A stretch of DNA of 33,610 bases from Candidatus Burkholderia verschuerenii (GCF_001189365.1 NZ_LFJJ01000413.1:1-33610), one strand, 5' to 3'. Positions 17,986-26,445 are shown, counted from the stretch's first letter. The notes: generated from the sequence alone by a model not told the origin. Numbers and translations are program-made.

Positions 17986-18564
17986 TCATGGTTTGGAAGC
18001 CGTCTGTTTGGGCGCGTCGAGCTCCGCCTTCGTTATGTCCGGCAACTGATGCGCGATGCCCTTGTGACAATCGATGCAGGTCTTTTCGCCCGTCTCCAGA
18101 AACCGCTGATGCGCCGCTTGCGCGCGCGGACTCTGTCGCGTGAAGTCCATATATTCGAACGAATGGCAATTGCGGCATTCGAGCGAATCGTTGGCCTTGA
18201 AGCGCGCCCATTCGTGCTCCGCGAGTTCCAGACGCTTCGCCTGAAATTTCTCGCGCGTGTTCACCGTGCCGAAAATCTTCGCCCACACTTCCTTGGACGC
18301 CTGCATCTTCCGGGCGATCTTGTTGGTCCAGTTGTGTGGAACATGACAGTCCGAACACTTCGCATGAAAGCCCGAGCGGTTGCTGTAGTGAATCGTGCTT
18401 TTCAACTCTGCATAAGTGTTGTCATGCATCTCATGACAGCCCGTACAGAAGGCTTCGGTGTTCGTCAGTTCCATCGCCGTATTGAACGCACCCCAGAACA
18501 CCACGCCGGCGATAAAGCCGCCGAGCGTGAGAAAGCCCAGGCTGTAATACAGACTCGGTCGCAT
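17986..18564 (-). CDS. napC: NapC/NirT-type tetrahaem cytochrome c, quinol dehydrogenase
   Basis: NapC passes electrons from membrane quinol to the periplasmic nitrate reductase. The 192-residue protein starts at the ATG at 18564 with a membrane anchor ([23 protein letters not shown]) and has four haem-binding motifs, CTGCH, CSDCH, CRNCH and CIDCH, plus CHEMHD where Met or Asp can serve as the axial ligand. It is intact. Its AGGA ribosome binding site, 6 bp before the ATG, lies inside the end of the large palindrome. No other nap gene is present, and its maturation genes downstream are mostly broken. Confidence 0.92.
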   Translation of the reverse strand: MRPSLYYSLGFLTLGGFIAGVVFWGAFNTAMELTNTEAFCTGCHEMHDNTYAELKSTIHYSNRSGFHAKCSDCHVPHNWTNKIARKMQASKEVWAKIFGTVNTREKFQAKRLELAEHEWARFKANDSLECRNCHSFEYMDFTRQSPRAQAAHQRFLETGEKTCIDCHKGIAHQLPDITKAELDAPKQTASKP

Positions 18565-18566
18565 GT

Positions 18567-19302
18567 CCGATCCTAAGCACCTTCTTGGCCGGCCCCGGCA
18601 CAGGACTTTAGACTTGGCACAGCAGTAGCGAGTGTTCTCACCGTGTGTCCAGGCGCTGGTTCCCATGCGATCCGCGCTTTCTCGCCTACCTCGGTAACGG
18701 TCCCCTTCGGCTTACTCCGGCCCGCTGCGCGGCCGGTTTAGGGCCGTTCAGGCAACCCGCAGGTGATTCGCGAAACGACCTTGCACGCCTCATCGCTTTG
18801 TTCGTTATTCGGCCCTACGCCAGTCAGCACTCCCGTCTCCAACCACGCACTCGCCGATCATCTGTCCGCAGGCAGCGGCGTGCAACGCAAAACGTCGACT
18901 CGTGCAGCACGTAACCCGATGACGACTTCGCTCGCCACGGCGAGCGAAGTCGTCGCGGAGAAGCGGGTGTGCGAAATGCGGACATACGCGAACACACGAC
19001 GGCGGCAAGCCCTGCGAAAGCGATTGGGCGCACCGAAACGCTGACCGAGGTAGGGCCAAATAACGATAAAAGCGATAACGTATTCGAGGTCGTTTCGCTG
19101 ATCACCTGCCGGTGGCCCACACGGCCCTAAACCGGCCGCGCGAGCGGGCCGGAGTAAGCCGAAGGGGACCGTTACCGAGGTGGGCGAGAAAGCGCTGATC
19201 GCATGGAAACCAGCGCCCAAAAACACAGTGAGAGCACTCGCTACTGCTGTGCCAAGTCTCTAGTCCTGTGCCGGGGCCGCTCAAGAAGGTGCTTAGGATC
19301 GG
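18567..19302. repeat. ~735-bp imperfect palindrome, two head-to-head copies of an unrecognised repeat
   Basis: The left arm (18567 to about 18830) and the right arm (about 19045 to 19302, reverse complement) match at roughly 85% by eye, with small indels. Shared blocks include CACCTTCTTG, CAGCAGTAGCGAGTG, ACGGTCCCCTTCGG, GGCCGGTTTAGGGCCG and CGAAACGACCT. The arms end in TTAGGATCGG on both sides. About 200 bp in the middle has diverged, but the exact centre is a perfect 16-bp stem (18921-18936 with 18939-18954) with a 2-base loop. Short peptide-like readings are shared by both arms, but neither arm holds a credible gene. No transposase is present. Confidence 0.85.
18921..18954. repeat. Perfect 16-bp hairpin at the centre of the large palindrome
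   Basis: GACGACTTCGCTCGCC pairs exactly with its reverse complement across a 2-base loop. It is the only perfectly symmetrical part of the otherwise diverged centre, within 3 bp of the midpoint of the outer arms. Confidence 0.9.
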
Positions 19303-19317
19303 CAAGCGGCTTTCTTT

Positions 19318-19351
19318 GGTCACTTTCTTTGCCGCCGCAAAGAAAGTGACC
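19318..19351. repeat. Perfect 14-bp hairpin, Burkholderia-type intergenic repeat
   Basis: GGTCACTTTCTTTG (19318-19331) and its exact reverse complement (19338-19351) flank a CCGCCG loop. Hairpins with an ACTTTCTTTG-type core are, from memory, a common intergenic repeat in Burkholderia genomes. It lies about 160 bp downstream of nrdA, where it may also act as a transcript end. The remaining bases to 19512 are A/C-rich low-complexity sequence (repeated CAA) with no gene. Confidence 0.75.
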
Positions 19352-19512
19352 CCACCGCCGGGGAGGCGGCTACTGAAAACACAGCGCGACAACACAACCA
19401 TAGCAACAACAACAACAAAGACCGGCAATCGCCAAGCAACAAAAATCGCTCAACAAATGCCGGCCAGACTCTCACCTACAAAACCCGATCAAACCCCAAG
19501 CGCAAGCGGCGA

Positions 19513-22500
19513 TTACTGACAGGCTTCGCACTCATCAAACCCGGGATCACCGAGCCGCATCATGCAAACGGGACCATCGGCTTCAGGCGCGGCCTCGACG
19601 GCAGGCGCAGTCGCTGCTGCGGCGTTAAAACCGCCATTGCCCGACGAAGAGGAGGAGGAGGAGGACGAAGCGCCACCCGTCGCGCCGCCGCCAAAGCCGT
19701 CGTTCGAACCACCGTCGCCCGAAGGCACCGCATTGAGCGCACCGTGCGCCACGGTCGACTTCTCGACGTGCGTCGCCGCCATCGTACGAAGGTAATAGGT
19801 CGTCTTGAGACCGCGAATCCACGCCAGCTTGTAGACCTCGTCGAGCTTCTTACCCGACGCGCCCGCCATGTAGATATTCAGCGATTGCGCCTGATCGATC
19901 CACTTCTGACGACGCGAAGCCGCTTCCACGAGCCACTTCGGATCGACTTCGAACGCCGTGGCGTAGATCGCACGCAGATCGGCCGGAATACGGTCGATGC
20001 GCGACAGCGTGCCGTCGAAGTACTTCAGGTCCGAGACCATCACTTCGTCCCACAGACCGCGTGCCTTCAGATCGCGCACGAGGTAGTCGTTGACGACCGT
20101 GAATTCGCCCGACAGATTCGACTTCACATACAGATTCTGGAACGTCGGCTCGATACACGCCGACACGCCGATGATGTTCGAAATCGTCGCCGTCGGCGCG
20201 ATCGCCACGCAGTTCGAATTGCGCATGCCGAAGGTCGAGATACGCAAACGCAGCGATGCCCAGTCCATCGATTCCGACGAATCCACTTCGACATAACCGC
20301 CGCGCGCGTCGGCCAGCAGCTTCAGCGAATCCTGCGGGAGGATGCCGCGATCCCACAGCGAGCCGCGATACGTCGCGTAACGGCCGCGCTCTTCCGCCAG
20401 TTCCGTCGATGCGTAGTACGCGTAGTAGCACACCGCTTCCATCGAACGATCCGCGAACTCGACCGCTTCGCCCGACGCGTACGGCGTGCGCAGCAGATGC
20501 AGACAGTCCTGGAAGCCCATGATGCCCATGCCCACCGGACGATGCTTCAGGTTCGAGTTACGCGCCTTCGGCACCGCGTAGTAGTTGATGTCGATCACGT
20601 TGTCGAGCATGCGCATCGCGACGCTGATGGTGCGCTTCAGCTTGTCGTGATCCAGCGCGTACGAACCGTCGGCCTGCTTCACCATATGCGCGACGAGGTT
20701 CACCGAGCCCAGGTTGCACACGGCGATTTCCGTCTCGCTCGTGTTCAGCGTGATTTCCGTGCAAAGGTTCGACGAATGCACGACACCGACGTGCTGCTGC
20801 GGCGAACGTACGTTGCACGGATCCTTGAACGTGATCCACGGATGGCCGGTTTCGAACAGCATGCCCAGCATCTTGCGCCACAGTTGCGCGGCCGGCAGCT
20901 TCTTGAACAGCTTGATCTCGCCGCGCGCCGCTTTCTCTTCGTAAGCGACATACGCCTTTTCGAAGTCCGCGCCGAACAGGTCGTGCAGGTCCGGGCAGGT
21001 CGACGGCGAGAACAGCGTCCAGTCGCCGCCTTCGACGACGCGCTTCATGAACAGATCGGGAATCCAGTTCGCCGTGTTCATGTCGTGCGTGCGGCGACGG
21101 TCATCGCCCGTGTTCTTGCGCAGTTCGAGGAATTCCTCGATGTCCAGGTGCCACGATTCCAGATACGCGCACACCGCGCCCTTGCGCTTGCCGCCCTGAT
21201 TCACCGCGACGGCCGTATCGTTCACGACCTTCAGGAACGGCACCACGCCCTGCGACTTGCCGTTGGTGCCCTTGATGTGCGAACCGAGAGCGCGCACGCG
21301 CGTCCAGTCGTTGCCCAGACCGCCCGCGAACTTCGACAGCAGCGCGTTTTCCTTCAGCGCCTCGTAGATGCCGTCGAGATCGTCGGCGACCGTCGTCAGA
21401 TAGCACGACGACAATTGCGAGCGATGCGTGCCCGAGTTGAACAGCGTCGGCGTCGACGACATGAAGTCGAACGACGACAGCACGTTGTAGAACTCGATGG
21501 CGCGCGCTTCGCGGTCGATTTCGTTCAGCGACAGACCCATCGCGACGCGCATGAAGAATGCCTGCGGCAATTCGATGCGCGTGCCTTCGACGTGCAGGAA
21601 GTAGCGGTCGTACAGCGTCTGCAGGCCGAGGTAGCCGAATTGCAGATCGCGGCCGGCGTCGAGCGCGGCGCCCAGACGCTTCAGGTCGAACTGTTGCAGC
21701 TTGTCATCGAGCAGGCCGGCTTCGACGCCGCGCTTGATGAACTGCGGGAAGTATTCGGCGTAGCGCTCGCCCATGTCGGCTTGCGTCACTTCGCCTTCGA
21801 GAATTTCGCGGCGGATCGTGTGCAGCAGGATGCGCGAGGTGACCTGGCTGTACGCCGGGTCCTTTTCGATCATCGTGCGCGCGGCGAGAATGGCCGAGTC
21901 GTAGACCTGCGACATCGGCACGCCGTCGTACAGGTTCTTCACCGTTTCGGCGACGATCGGATCGGCGCTCACGGCGTCGCCGAGGTTCGCGCAGGCGGAG
22001 ACGATCAGCACCTTGAGCGCGTCCATGTCCAGCGGGCGCGTGATGCCCTGATCCGTCACGTTGATCAGGCCTTCGTGCGACTGCGCGTTCTGCGTCTGCG
22101 CGCGCTCTTGCGAACGCTGCTGCGTGCGCTTCTCGCGATACAGCACGTAAGCGCGCGCGACGTTGTGCTCGCCGCCGCGCATCAGCGCGAGTTCGACCTG
22201 ATCCTGAATGTCTTCGATATGGAACGTGCCGCCGTGCGGACGGCTGCGCACCAGCGCGCGCACGACGGCTTGCGTCAGTTGCTCGACGAGTTCGCGCACG
22301 CGCGGCGAAGCCGCGCCCTGCCCGCCATTGACGGCGATGAACGCCTTCGTCACGGCGATCGCGATTTTCGTCGGCTCGAACGACACCACGCTTCCGTTGC
22401 GACGGATGACCTTGTAGTCGGCAAACGTCGTGTTCGGCGCCAGCGCCTGGGCTGCGTCGTGCGCGCCGCTCATCGGCTGCGCGGATGCGCCTTCGTAGGA

Positions 22501-22527
22501 AGTCGTCGCGTTTTCGGTGGTTTGCAT
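19513..22527 (-). CDS. nrdA: Class Ia ribonucleoside-diphosphate reductase, alpha subunit
   Basis: NrdA reduces ribonucleoside diphosphates to deoxyribonucleotides with the radical from NrdB. The ATG at 22527 is chosen over an upstream TTG because GGAG lies 8 bp before it; the product has 1004 residues. An N-terminal ATP cone (KVIRRNGSVVSFEPTKIAIAVTKAF) gives allosteric control. The catalytic barrel shows the disulfide and active-site segments SQLSSCYL, NLCTEI and AVCNLGSVNL, the nucleotide-binding SSTPTLFNSG, and ISACIEPTFQNLYVKSNLSGEF with the radical-transfer region. The tail ends FDECEACQ, the shuttle cysteines. A Gly/Ser linker with nine serines precedes it. The usual downstream nrdB is absent. 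Confidence 0.95.
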   Translation of the reverse strand: MQTTENATTSYEGASAQPMSGAHDAAQALAPNTTFADYKVIRRNGSVVSFEPTKIAIAVTKAFIAVNGGQGAASPRVRELVEQLTQAVVRALVRSRPHGGTFHIEDIQDQVELALMRGGEHNVARAYVLYREKRTQQRSQERAQTQNAQSHEGLINVTDQGITRPLDMDALKVLIVSACANLGDAVSADPIVAETVKNLYDGVPMSQVYDSAILAARTMIEKDPAYSQVTSRILLHTIRREILEGEVTQADMGERYAEYFPQFIKRGVEAGLLDDKLQQFDLKRLGAALDAGRDLQFGYLGLQTLYDRYFLHVEGTRIELPQAFFMRVAMGLSLNEIDREARAIEFYNVLSSFDFMSSTPTLFNSGTHRSQLSSCYLTTVADDLDGIYEALKENALLSKFAGGLGNDWTRVRALGSHIKGTNGKSQGVVPFLKVVNDTAVAVNQGGKRKGAVCAYLESWHLDIEEFLELRKNTGDDRRRTHDMNTANWIPDLFMKRVVEGGDWTLFSPSTCPDLHDLFGADFEKAYVAYEEKAARGEIKLFKKLPAAQLWRKMLGMLFETGHPWITFKDPCNVRSPQQHVGVVHSSNLCTEITLNTSETEIAVCNLGSVNLVAHMVKQADGSYALDHDKLKRTISVAMRMLDNVIDINYYAVPKARNSNLKHRPVGMGIMGFQDCLHLLRTPYASGEAVEFADRSMEAVCYYAYYASTELAEERGRYATYRGSLWDRGILPQDSLKLLADARGGYVEVDSSESMDWASLRLRISTFGMRNSNCVAIAPTATISNIIGVSACIEPTFQNLYVKSNLSGEFTVVNDYLVRDLKARGLWDEVMVSDLKYFDGTLSRIDRIPADLRAIYATAFEVDPKWLVEAASRRQKWIDQAQSLNIYMAGASGKKLDEVYKLAWIRGLKTTYYLRTMAATHVEKSTVAHGALNAVPSGDGGSNDGFGGGATGGASSSSSSSSSGNGGFNAAAATAPAVEAAPEADGPVCMMRLGDPGFDECEACQ

Positions 22528-22935
22528 GTGCAAAACTCCAATGTTCGAATTGATGCGGATGGACCGCGGATTTATCAGTTATGTCGCGCGCCCGCGAGTT
22601 GCCTCACGATGGACGCACGATGATTTGGCGATGAAGGCAGCAGGCCGGAAACGCGAATCGCGGCGCCGTCGGCCCGCATTGTTATTGGCGACTCATGCGG
22701 TGCCCGCGTTGGCGCGCGGTGTCGGTCGACGCAATTCACGTTCACTTGCATGCATTCTTCACTGTGCTGCTCGCTGGCGCTCAGTGCGCTTGCGAGGCCT
22801 CTCTCCAAGGATCGAAACCGCCGCACGCACCACCCCGGGCCAGCCAGACTGCTCACTGCCGGAAAGCCGGCGGCGCCGGCTCATGGGAGCGGGCGCCGCC
22901 TTCACAACACAAGATCTAGTGCAAACTACGTCTGT
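22528..22935 (-). promoter_or_regulatory. Long 5' leader of nrdA
   Basis: If transcription starts just downstream of the predicted -10 element, the nrdA leader is about 400 nt, long for this gene. It contains a GCCGGC/GCCGGC hairpin near 22866-22880 and no convincing protein. I see no riboswitch I can name. Confidence 0.4.
22907..22922 (-). promoter_or_regulatory. NrdR box 1 of the nrdA promoter
   Basis: ACACAAGATCTAGTGC matches the 16-bp NrdR consensus (acaCwAtATaTwGtgt) at 13 positions. NrdR represses ribonucleotide reductase genes by binding two such boxes on the same helix face. It lies just downstream of the predicted -10 element. Confidence 0.72.
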
Positions 22936-22937
22936 CG

Positions 22938-22953
22938 GCACCAAGTATAGTGG
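22938..22953 (-). promoter_or_regulatory. NrdR box 2 overlapping the nrdA -10 element
   Basis: GCACCAAGTATAGTGG matches the consensus at about 11 of 16 positions and starts exactly 31 bp from box 1, the three-turn spacing typical of NrdR box pairs. It covers the predicted -10 hexamer, so binding would block RNA polymerase. Confidence 0.65.
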
Positions 22954-22971
22954 ACAACCGCACACTCTCAA
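22944..22971 (-). promoter_or_regulatory. Predicted sigma-70 promoter of nrdA
   Basis: On the minus strand, TTGAGA (22966-22971) and TATACT (22944-22949) are separated by 16 bp. Both are close to the -35 and -10 consensus. The overlap with NrdR box 2 supports the assignment. Confidence 0.6.
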
Positions 22972-23098
22972 AAAGTTTTATTTGCCTGATTTCTGCCCGC
23001 ATGGGGTTGACTTTCGTTCTGCCCAAACGCGGCAAGGCCTCGCGCGCGACGCTGCTGCGCCGCAACGAGAAAGACCTTACGCCGCGCCGGATGATGAC

Positions 23099-23704
23099 TC
23101 AGTCGTGTGACTGAAATGGGAAAAAGGATGGCGGCAACGCGCTCTCGTGACGCAGCCGTTGCCAGTCGAAGTGCGGGCCCGGATCGGTCTTGCGACCCGG
23201 CGCGATGTCCGAGTGACCGGCGAGCGCATCGATCGGATAGCGCTTGACGACGATACGCACCAGCGCCGCCAGCGCGTCGTATTGCGCATCCTCGAACGGC
23301 ACATGATCGCTGCCTTCGAGCTCGATGCCGATCGAAAAATCGTTGCAGCGCTCGCGCCCGAAGAACGACGACACGCCCGCATGCCACGCGCGTTCGTCGC
23401 AGGAAACGAACTGTTCGATCGCGCCGCCGCGGCGAATCACGAAGTGCGCCGACACGCGCGTGCCGCGCAGATGATCGAAGTACGGATGCGCGTCGTGATC
23501 GAGCGTGTTGAGGAAGAACCGGGCGATCGAGTCGGTGCTGAAATCGTCCGGCGGCAGACTGATGTTGTGCACGACGATAAGCGTCGGCACCGCGCGATCG
23601 GGACGCGCCTCGAAGTTCGGCGACGGCAGACGCGTCGCGCTCGTGAGCCAGCCGTCGCCGTCGATGTGAGGATCGCGACGGCCCGGCGCGCGCGGCGCGT
23701 TCAT
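23099..23704 (-). CDS. ampD: 1,6-anhydro-N-acetylmuramyl-L-alanine amidase AmpD
   Basis: AmpD is a cytoplasmic zinc amidase that removes the peptide from anhydro-muropeptides during cell wall recycling, and so keeps AmpR-type beta-lactamase induction low. The 201-residue protein starts at the ATG at 23704. Zinc ligands are visible as His in LIVVHNISLP, and His and Asp in AGHSDIAPGRKTDPGPHFDW. The amidase core around SAHFVIRRGGAIEQFVSCDERAWHAG is complete. The start overlaps the stop of the preceding PP0621-like gene (ATGA). Confidence 0.93.
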   Translation of the reverse strand: MNAPRAPGRRDPHIDGDGWLTSATRLPSPNFEARPDRAVPTLIVVHNISLPPDDFSTDSIARFFLNTLDHDAHPYFDHLRGTRVSAHFVIRRGGAIEQFVSCDERAWHAGVSSFFGRERCNDFSIGIELEGSDHVPFEDAQYDALAALVRIVVKRYPIDALAGHSDIAPGRKTDPGPHFDWQRLRHESALPPSFFPFQSHD

Positions 23705-24027
23705 CGCGCGTCGCGGCCCGTGGGACGAGCGGCGTAGCGCCGCGCGTGACCCGCGGAGCAGAAGCACTGACCGGCCGCGACGATGGCATCGCTGCTCGGC
23801 ATATGCACGCCGCATTGCGCGCAGCGGACCAGCGGATCGGCGAGTTGCGGCGGCGCGCTCGGCGCGGCGTTGGGGTTCGCGCCGGCGCCTGCGCCGTTAC
23901 GCGTGCGCGCGGATGCGCCGCCCGCCGTGCGATCGCCGGCTTGCGCGCGTGCGTTCGCGCGACGCAGCTTCTTGAGAAGCCATTGCGTCGCAAAGAAAAT
24001 GACGATCAGAAGGATGAAGTTTCGCAT
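23701..24027 (-). CDS. PP0621-family small membrane protein
   Basis: This 108-residue protein has one N-terminal membrane helix (MRNFILLIVIFFATQWLLKK), a low-complexity Ala/Gly/Pro linker, and a C-terminal cysteine-bearing domain with RCAQCGVHMP and CFCSAGHARRY, arranged like a small metal-binding knuckle. It matches the PP0621 family as I recall it, always near ampD in betaproteobacteria; the function is unknown. It overlaps ampD by 4 bp and lies 27 bp downstream of the CcsA-like gene. Confidence 0.8.
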   Translation of the reverse strand: MRNFILLIVIFFATQWLLKKLRRANARAQAGDRTAGGASARTRNGAGAGANPNAAPSAPPQLADPLVRCAQCGVHMPSSDAIVAAGQCFCSAGHARRYAARPTGRDAR

Positions 24028-24054
24028 CGGGTTCGGCGGATTCAGTGCGTTCGC

Positions 24055-24966
24055 TCAAACCACCGCGCGATGCAGCAGCACTTCGAACACGAAGCGGCTG
24101 CCGACATAAGCCAGCAGCAACGCGACGAACGAAGCCAGCACCCAGCGCAGCGCGGCGCGACCGCGCCAGCCGGAGATGCGGCGCGCGGTCAGCAGCGCGC
24201 CGAACATCAGCCATGAGAGAAACGCGAAGACGGTCTTGTGATCGAAGCGCAGCGCGCGATCGACCAGTTGTTCATTGAAGGCGATGCCCGAGACGAGCGT
24301 GAGCGTCAAAAGCACGAAGCCCGCGCCGATCAGACGGAACAGCAGCTTTTCGAGCGTGAGAAGCGGCGGCAATGCGTCGAGCCAGCTCGACAGCCAGCCG
24401 CTGTTGTCCGCGTGGCGCAGCGCAGAGCCGCGCATGCGTTGCAGACGGCGCTCGAGCAGCAGCATGAGGATGGCATGCAGCGCCGCGATGGCAAACAAGC
24501 CATACGCGATATTCGCGATCAGAAAGTGCAGCTTGAACATCGGCGCGGCGGAATACGACAGCACGCGCACGCCGCCGAACACGAGCGGCATCAGCGACGC
24601 CACGCACGCGAGCGGCAGCACAAGGAGACGCAGGCCGTCGAGCGGAAAGAAAAAGCTTTCGATCCAGTAGATGCCCGCGCCGAGCCAGAACATCGCCGAG
24701 AGCGCGAACGCGAAGCCGAAGATCATCGCGTTCTGGGGAAAGATCGTGGTGTGCAGCAGCACGCCGTGCACGAGCAACGCTATAAATAGCAGCGCGCGCG
24801 TCGCGCCGCCCATGCCCGCCGATTTCGAGCGCGGCTCGACCGGCGCCATGCCCGCGGGCACGCCCGCCAGCGCCGGCTCCACGGCCGTGTGACGATGCGC
24901 GCGCCAGCCCGCTACGGCGAGTCCGCCGTAGAGAAGCGCAGTGAGGGCATACAGTACAATATCCAT
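24055..24966 (-). CDS. CcsA/YpjD-like cytochrome c assembly family membrane protein
   Basis: This 303-residue protein has about eight membrane helices and belongs to the CcmC/CcmF/CcsA superfamily in its YpjD branch. Conserved histidines sit in LLLHTTIFPQNAM, in the FKLHFLIANIAYGLFAIAALHAIL pair, and in FDHKTVFAFLSWL. YpjD itself has no proven role in cytochrome c maturation despite the family name, so it should not be taken as a substitute for the broken ccm genes. It is divergent from ffh, with about 110 bp between the starts. Confidence 0.85.
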   Translation of the reverse strand: MDIVLYALTALLYGGLAVAGWRAHRHTAVEPALAGVPAGMAPVEPRSKSAGMGGATRALLFIALLVHGVLLHTTIFPQNAMIFGFAFALSAMFWLGAGIYWIESFFFPLDGLRLLVLPLACVASLMPLVFGGVRVLSYSAAPMFKLHFLIANIAYGLFAIAALHAILMLLLERRLQRMRGSALRHADNSGWLSSWLDALPPLLTLEKLLFRLIGAGFVLLTLTLVSGIAFNEQLVDRALRFDHKTVFAFLSWLMFGALLTARRISGWRGRAALRWVLASFVALLLAYVGSRFVFEVLLHRAVV

Positions 24967-25077
24967 GTTCGAAGTTTACACTAGGCCCCAGTCTCGCGAC
25001 GTCTTCCCCCTTGCGCCAACGCGGGGCACGGCATCGTCGCGACACGGCTCAAGGCCCCCATTCTCTACCGTTTTCCC

Positions 25078-26445
25078 ATGCTCGATAACCTCACTCAACG
25101 GATGGCGCGCGTCGTCAAGACGCTGCGCGGCGAGGCCCGGCTCACCGAGGCCAACACGCAGGAAATGCTGCGTGAAGTACGTCTCGCGCTGCTCGAAGCC
25201 GACGTGGCCCTGCCCGTCGTGCGCGAGTTCATCGCGAAAGTGAAGGAAAAGGCGCTCGGCGAAGAAGTGCTGTCGAGCCTGTCGCCGGGCCAGGCGCTCG
25301 TCGGCGTGGTGCAGAAGGAACTCACCGCGGTCATCGGCGGCGACTACGAAGGCAAGGCCGTCGAGCTGAATCTCGCGGTCGCGCCGCCCGCCGTCATCCT
25401 GATGGCCGGTCTGCAGGGCGCGGGCAAGACGACGACTACCGGCAAGCTCGCCAAGCTGCTGCGCGAGAAGAGCAAGAAGAAGGTGCTCACCGTTTCCGTC
25501 GACGTGTACCGCCCCGCCGCTATCCGTCAGTTGCAGACGGTGACGGAACAGGTCGGCGCGGATTTTTTCCCGTCGCAGCCGGACCAGAAACCCGCCGATA
25601 TCGCGCGCGCCGCGATCGACTGGGCCAAGCGTCATTATCACGATGTGGTGATCGTCGACACGGCCGGCCGTCTCGGTATCGACGAAGCGATGATGAAGGA
25701 GATCAGCGAGCTGCACACGCTGCTGAAACCCGCTGAAACGCTGTTCGTCGTCGACGCCATGCTCGGTCAGGACGCGGTCAACACCGCGAAGGCGTTCAAC
25801 GACGCGCTGCCGCTGACCGGCGTCGTGCTCACCAAGCTCGACGGCAATTCGCGCGGCGGCGCGGCGCTTTCCGTGCGCAACGTCACCGGCAAGCCGATCA
25901 AGTTCGTCGGCGTCGCGGAAAAGCTCGACGGCCTCGAAGTGTTCCATCCGGATCGCATGGCGAACCGGATTCTCGGCATGGGCGACATTCTCGCGCTCGT
26001 CGAGGAAGCGCAACGCGGCGTCGATACCGCCGCCGCGCAAAAGCTCGCCGACAAGGTCAAGAAGGGCGGCGACTTCGACCTGAACGACTTCAAGGCGCAG
26101 CTCGCGCAGATGAAGAACATGGGCGGCCTCTCGTCGCTGATGGACAAGCTGCCCGCGCAGTTCCAGCAAGCCGCGCAAGGCGCGAACATGAACAACGCGG
26201 AAAAGCAGATGCGCCGCATGGAAGGCATCATCAACTCCATGACGCTGAAAGAGCGCGCCAAGCCCGAATTGATCAAGGCGGCGCGCAAACGGCGGATCGC
26301 GGCGGGTGCGGGCGTGCATGTTCAGGAAGTGAACCGCATGCTGAACCAGTACGAGCAGATGCGCGGCATGATGAAAAAGCTCAAGGGCGGCAATCTGCAA
26401 AAGATGATGCGCGGCATGAAGGGCATGTTGCCCGGCATGCGTTAA
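25078..26445 (+). CDS. ffh: Signal recognition particle protein Ffh
   Basis: Ffh binds 4.5S RNA and signal sequences of membrane proteins and targets them to FtsY and SecYEG. The 455-residue protein has the N domain, the G domain with GLQGAGKTTTTGKLA (G1), SVDVYRPAAIRQL (G2 region), VDTAGRLGID (G3) and TKLDGNSRGG (G4), and a methionine-rich M domain ending MMRGMKGMLPGMR. The RNA-binding GAGVHVQEVNRMLNQYEQM is present. It is intact and essential. Confidence 0.97.
   Translation: MLDNLTQRMARVVKTLRGEARLTEANTQEMLREVRLALLEADVALPVVREFIAKVKEKALGEEVLSSLSPGQALVGVVQKELTAVIGGDYEGKAVELNLAVAPPAVILMAGLQGAGKTTTTGKLAKLLREKSKKKVLTVSVDVYRPAAIRQLQTVTEQVGADFFPSQPDQKPADIARAAIDWAKRHYHDVVIVDTAGRLGIDEAMMKEISELHTLLKPAETLFVVDAMLGQDAVNTAKAFNDALPLTGVVLTKLDGNSRGGAALSVRNVTGKPIKFVGVAEKLDGLEVFHPDRMANRILGMGDILALVEEAQRGVDTAAAQKLADKVKKGGDFDLNDFKAQLAQMKNMGGLSSLMDKLPAQFQQAAQGANMNNAEKQMRRMEGIINSMTLKERAKPELIKAARKRRIAAGAGVHVQEVNRMLNQYEQMRGMMKKLKGGNLQKMMRGMKGMLPGMR

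Noticed and set aside
18645..19226. Short peptide-coding frames inside the palindrome arms as genes
   Set aside because: The two arms share the peptide only in part and differ by frame-breaking indels; no start signal or domain is seen.
19744..22623. Long plus-strand open frame of about 959 codons opposite nrdA
   Set aside because: It is an Arg/His-rich mirror of nrdA codon use in GC-rich DNA; no domain, no ribosome binding site.
22866..22880. Riboswitch in the nrdA leader
   Set aside because: Only a simple GC hairpin is visible; no conserved riboswitch motif (such as a B12 box) was found.
24055..24966. YpjD-like protein as a replacement for the lost ccm system
   Set aside because: It shares the superfamily but its branch has no shown haem lyase role, it lacks a CcsB/ResB partner here, and it is a normal part of this core block in free-living relatives.
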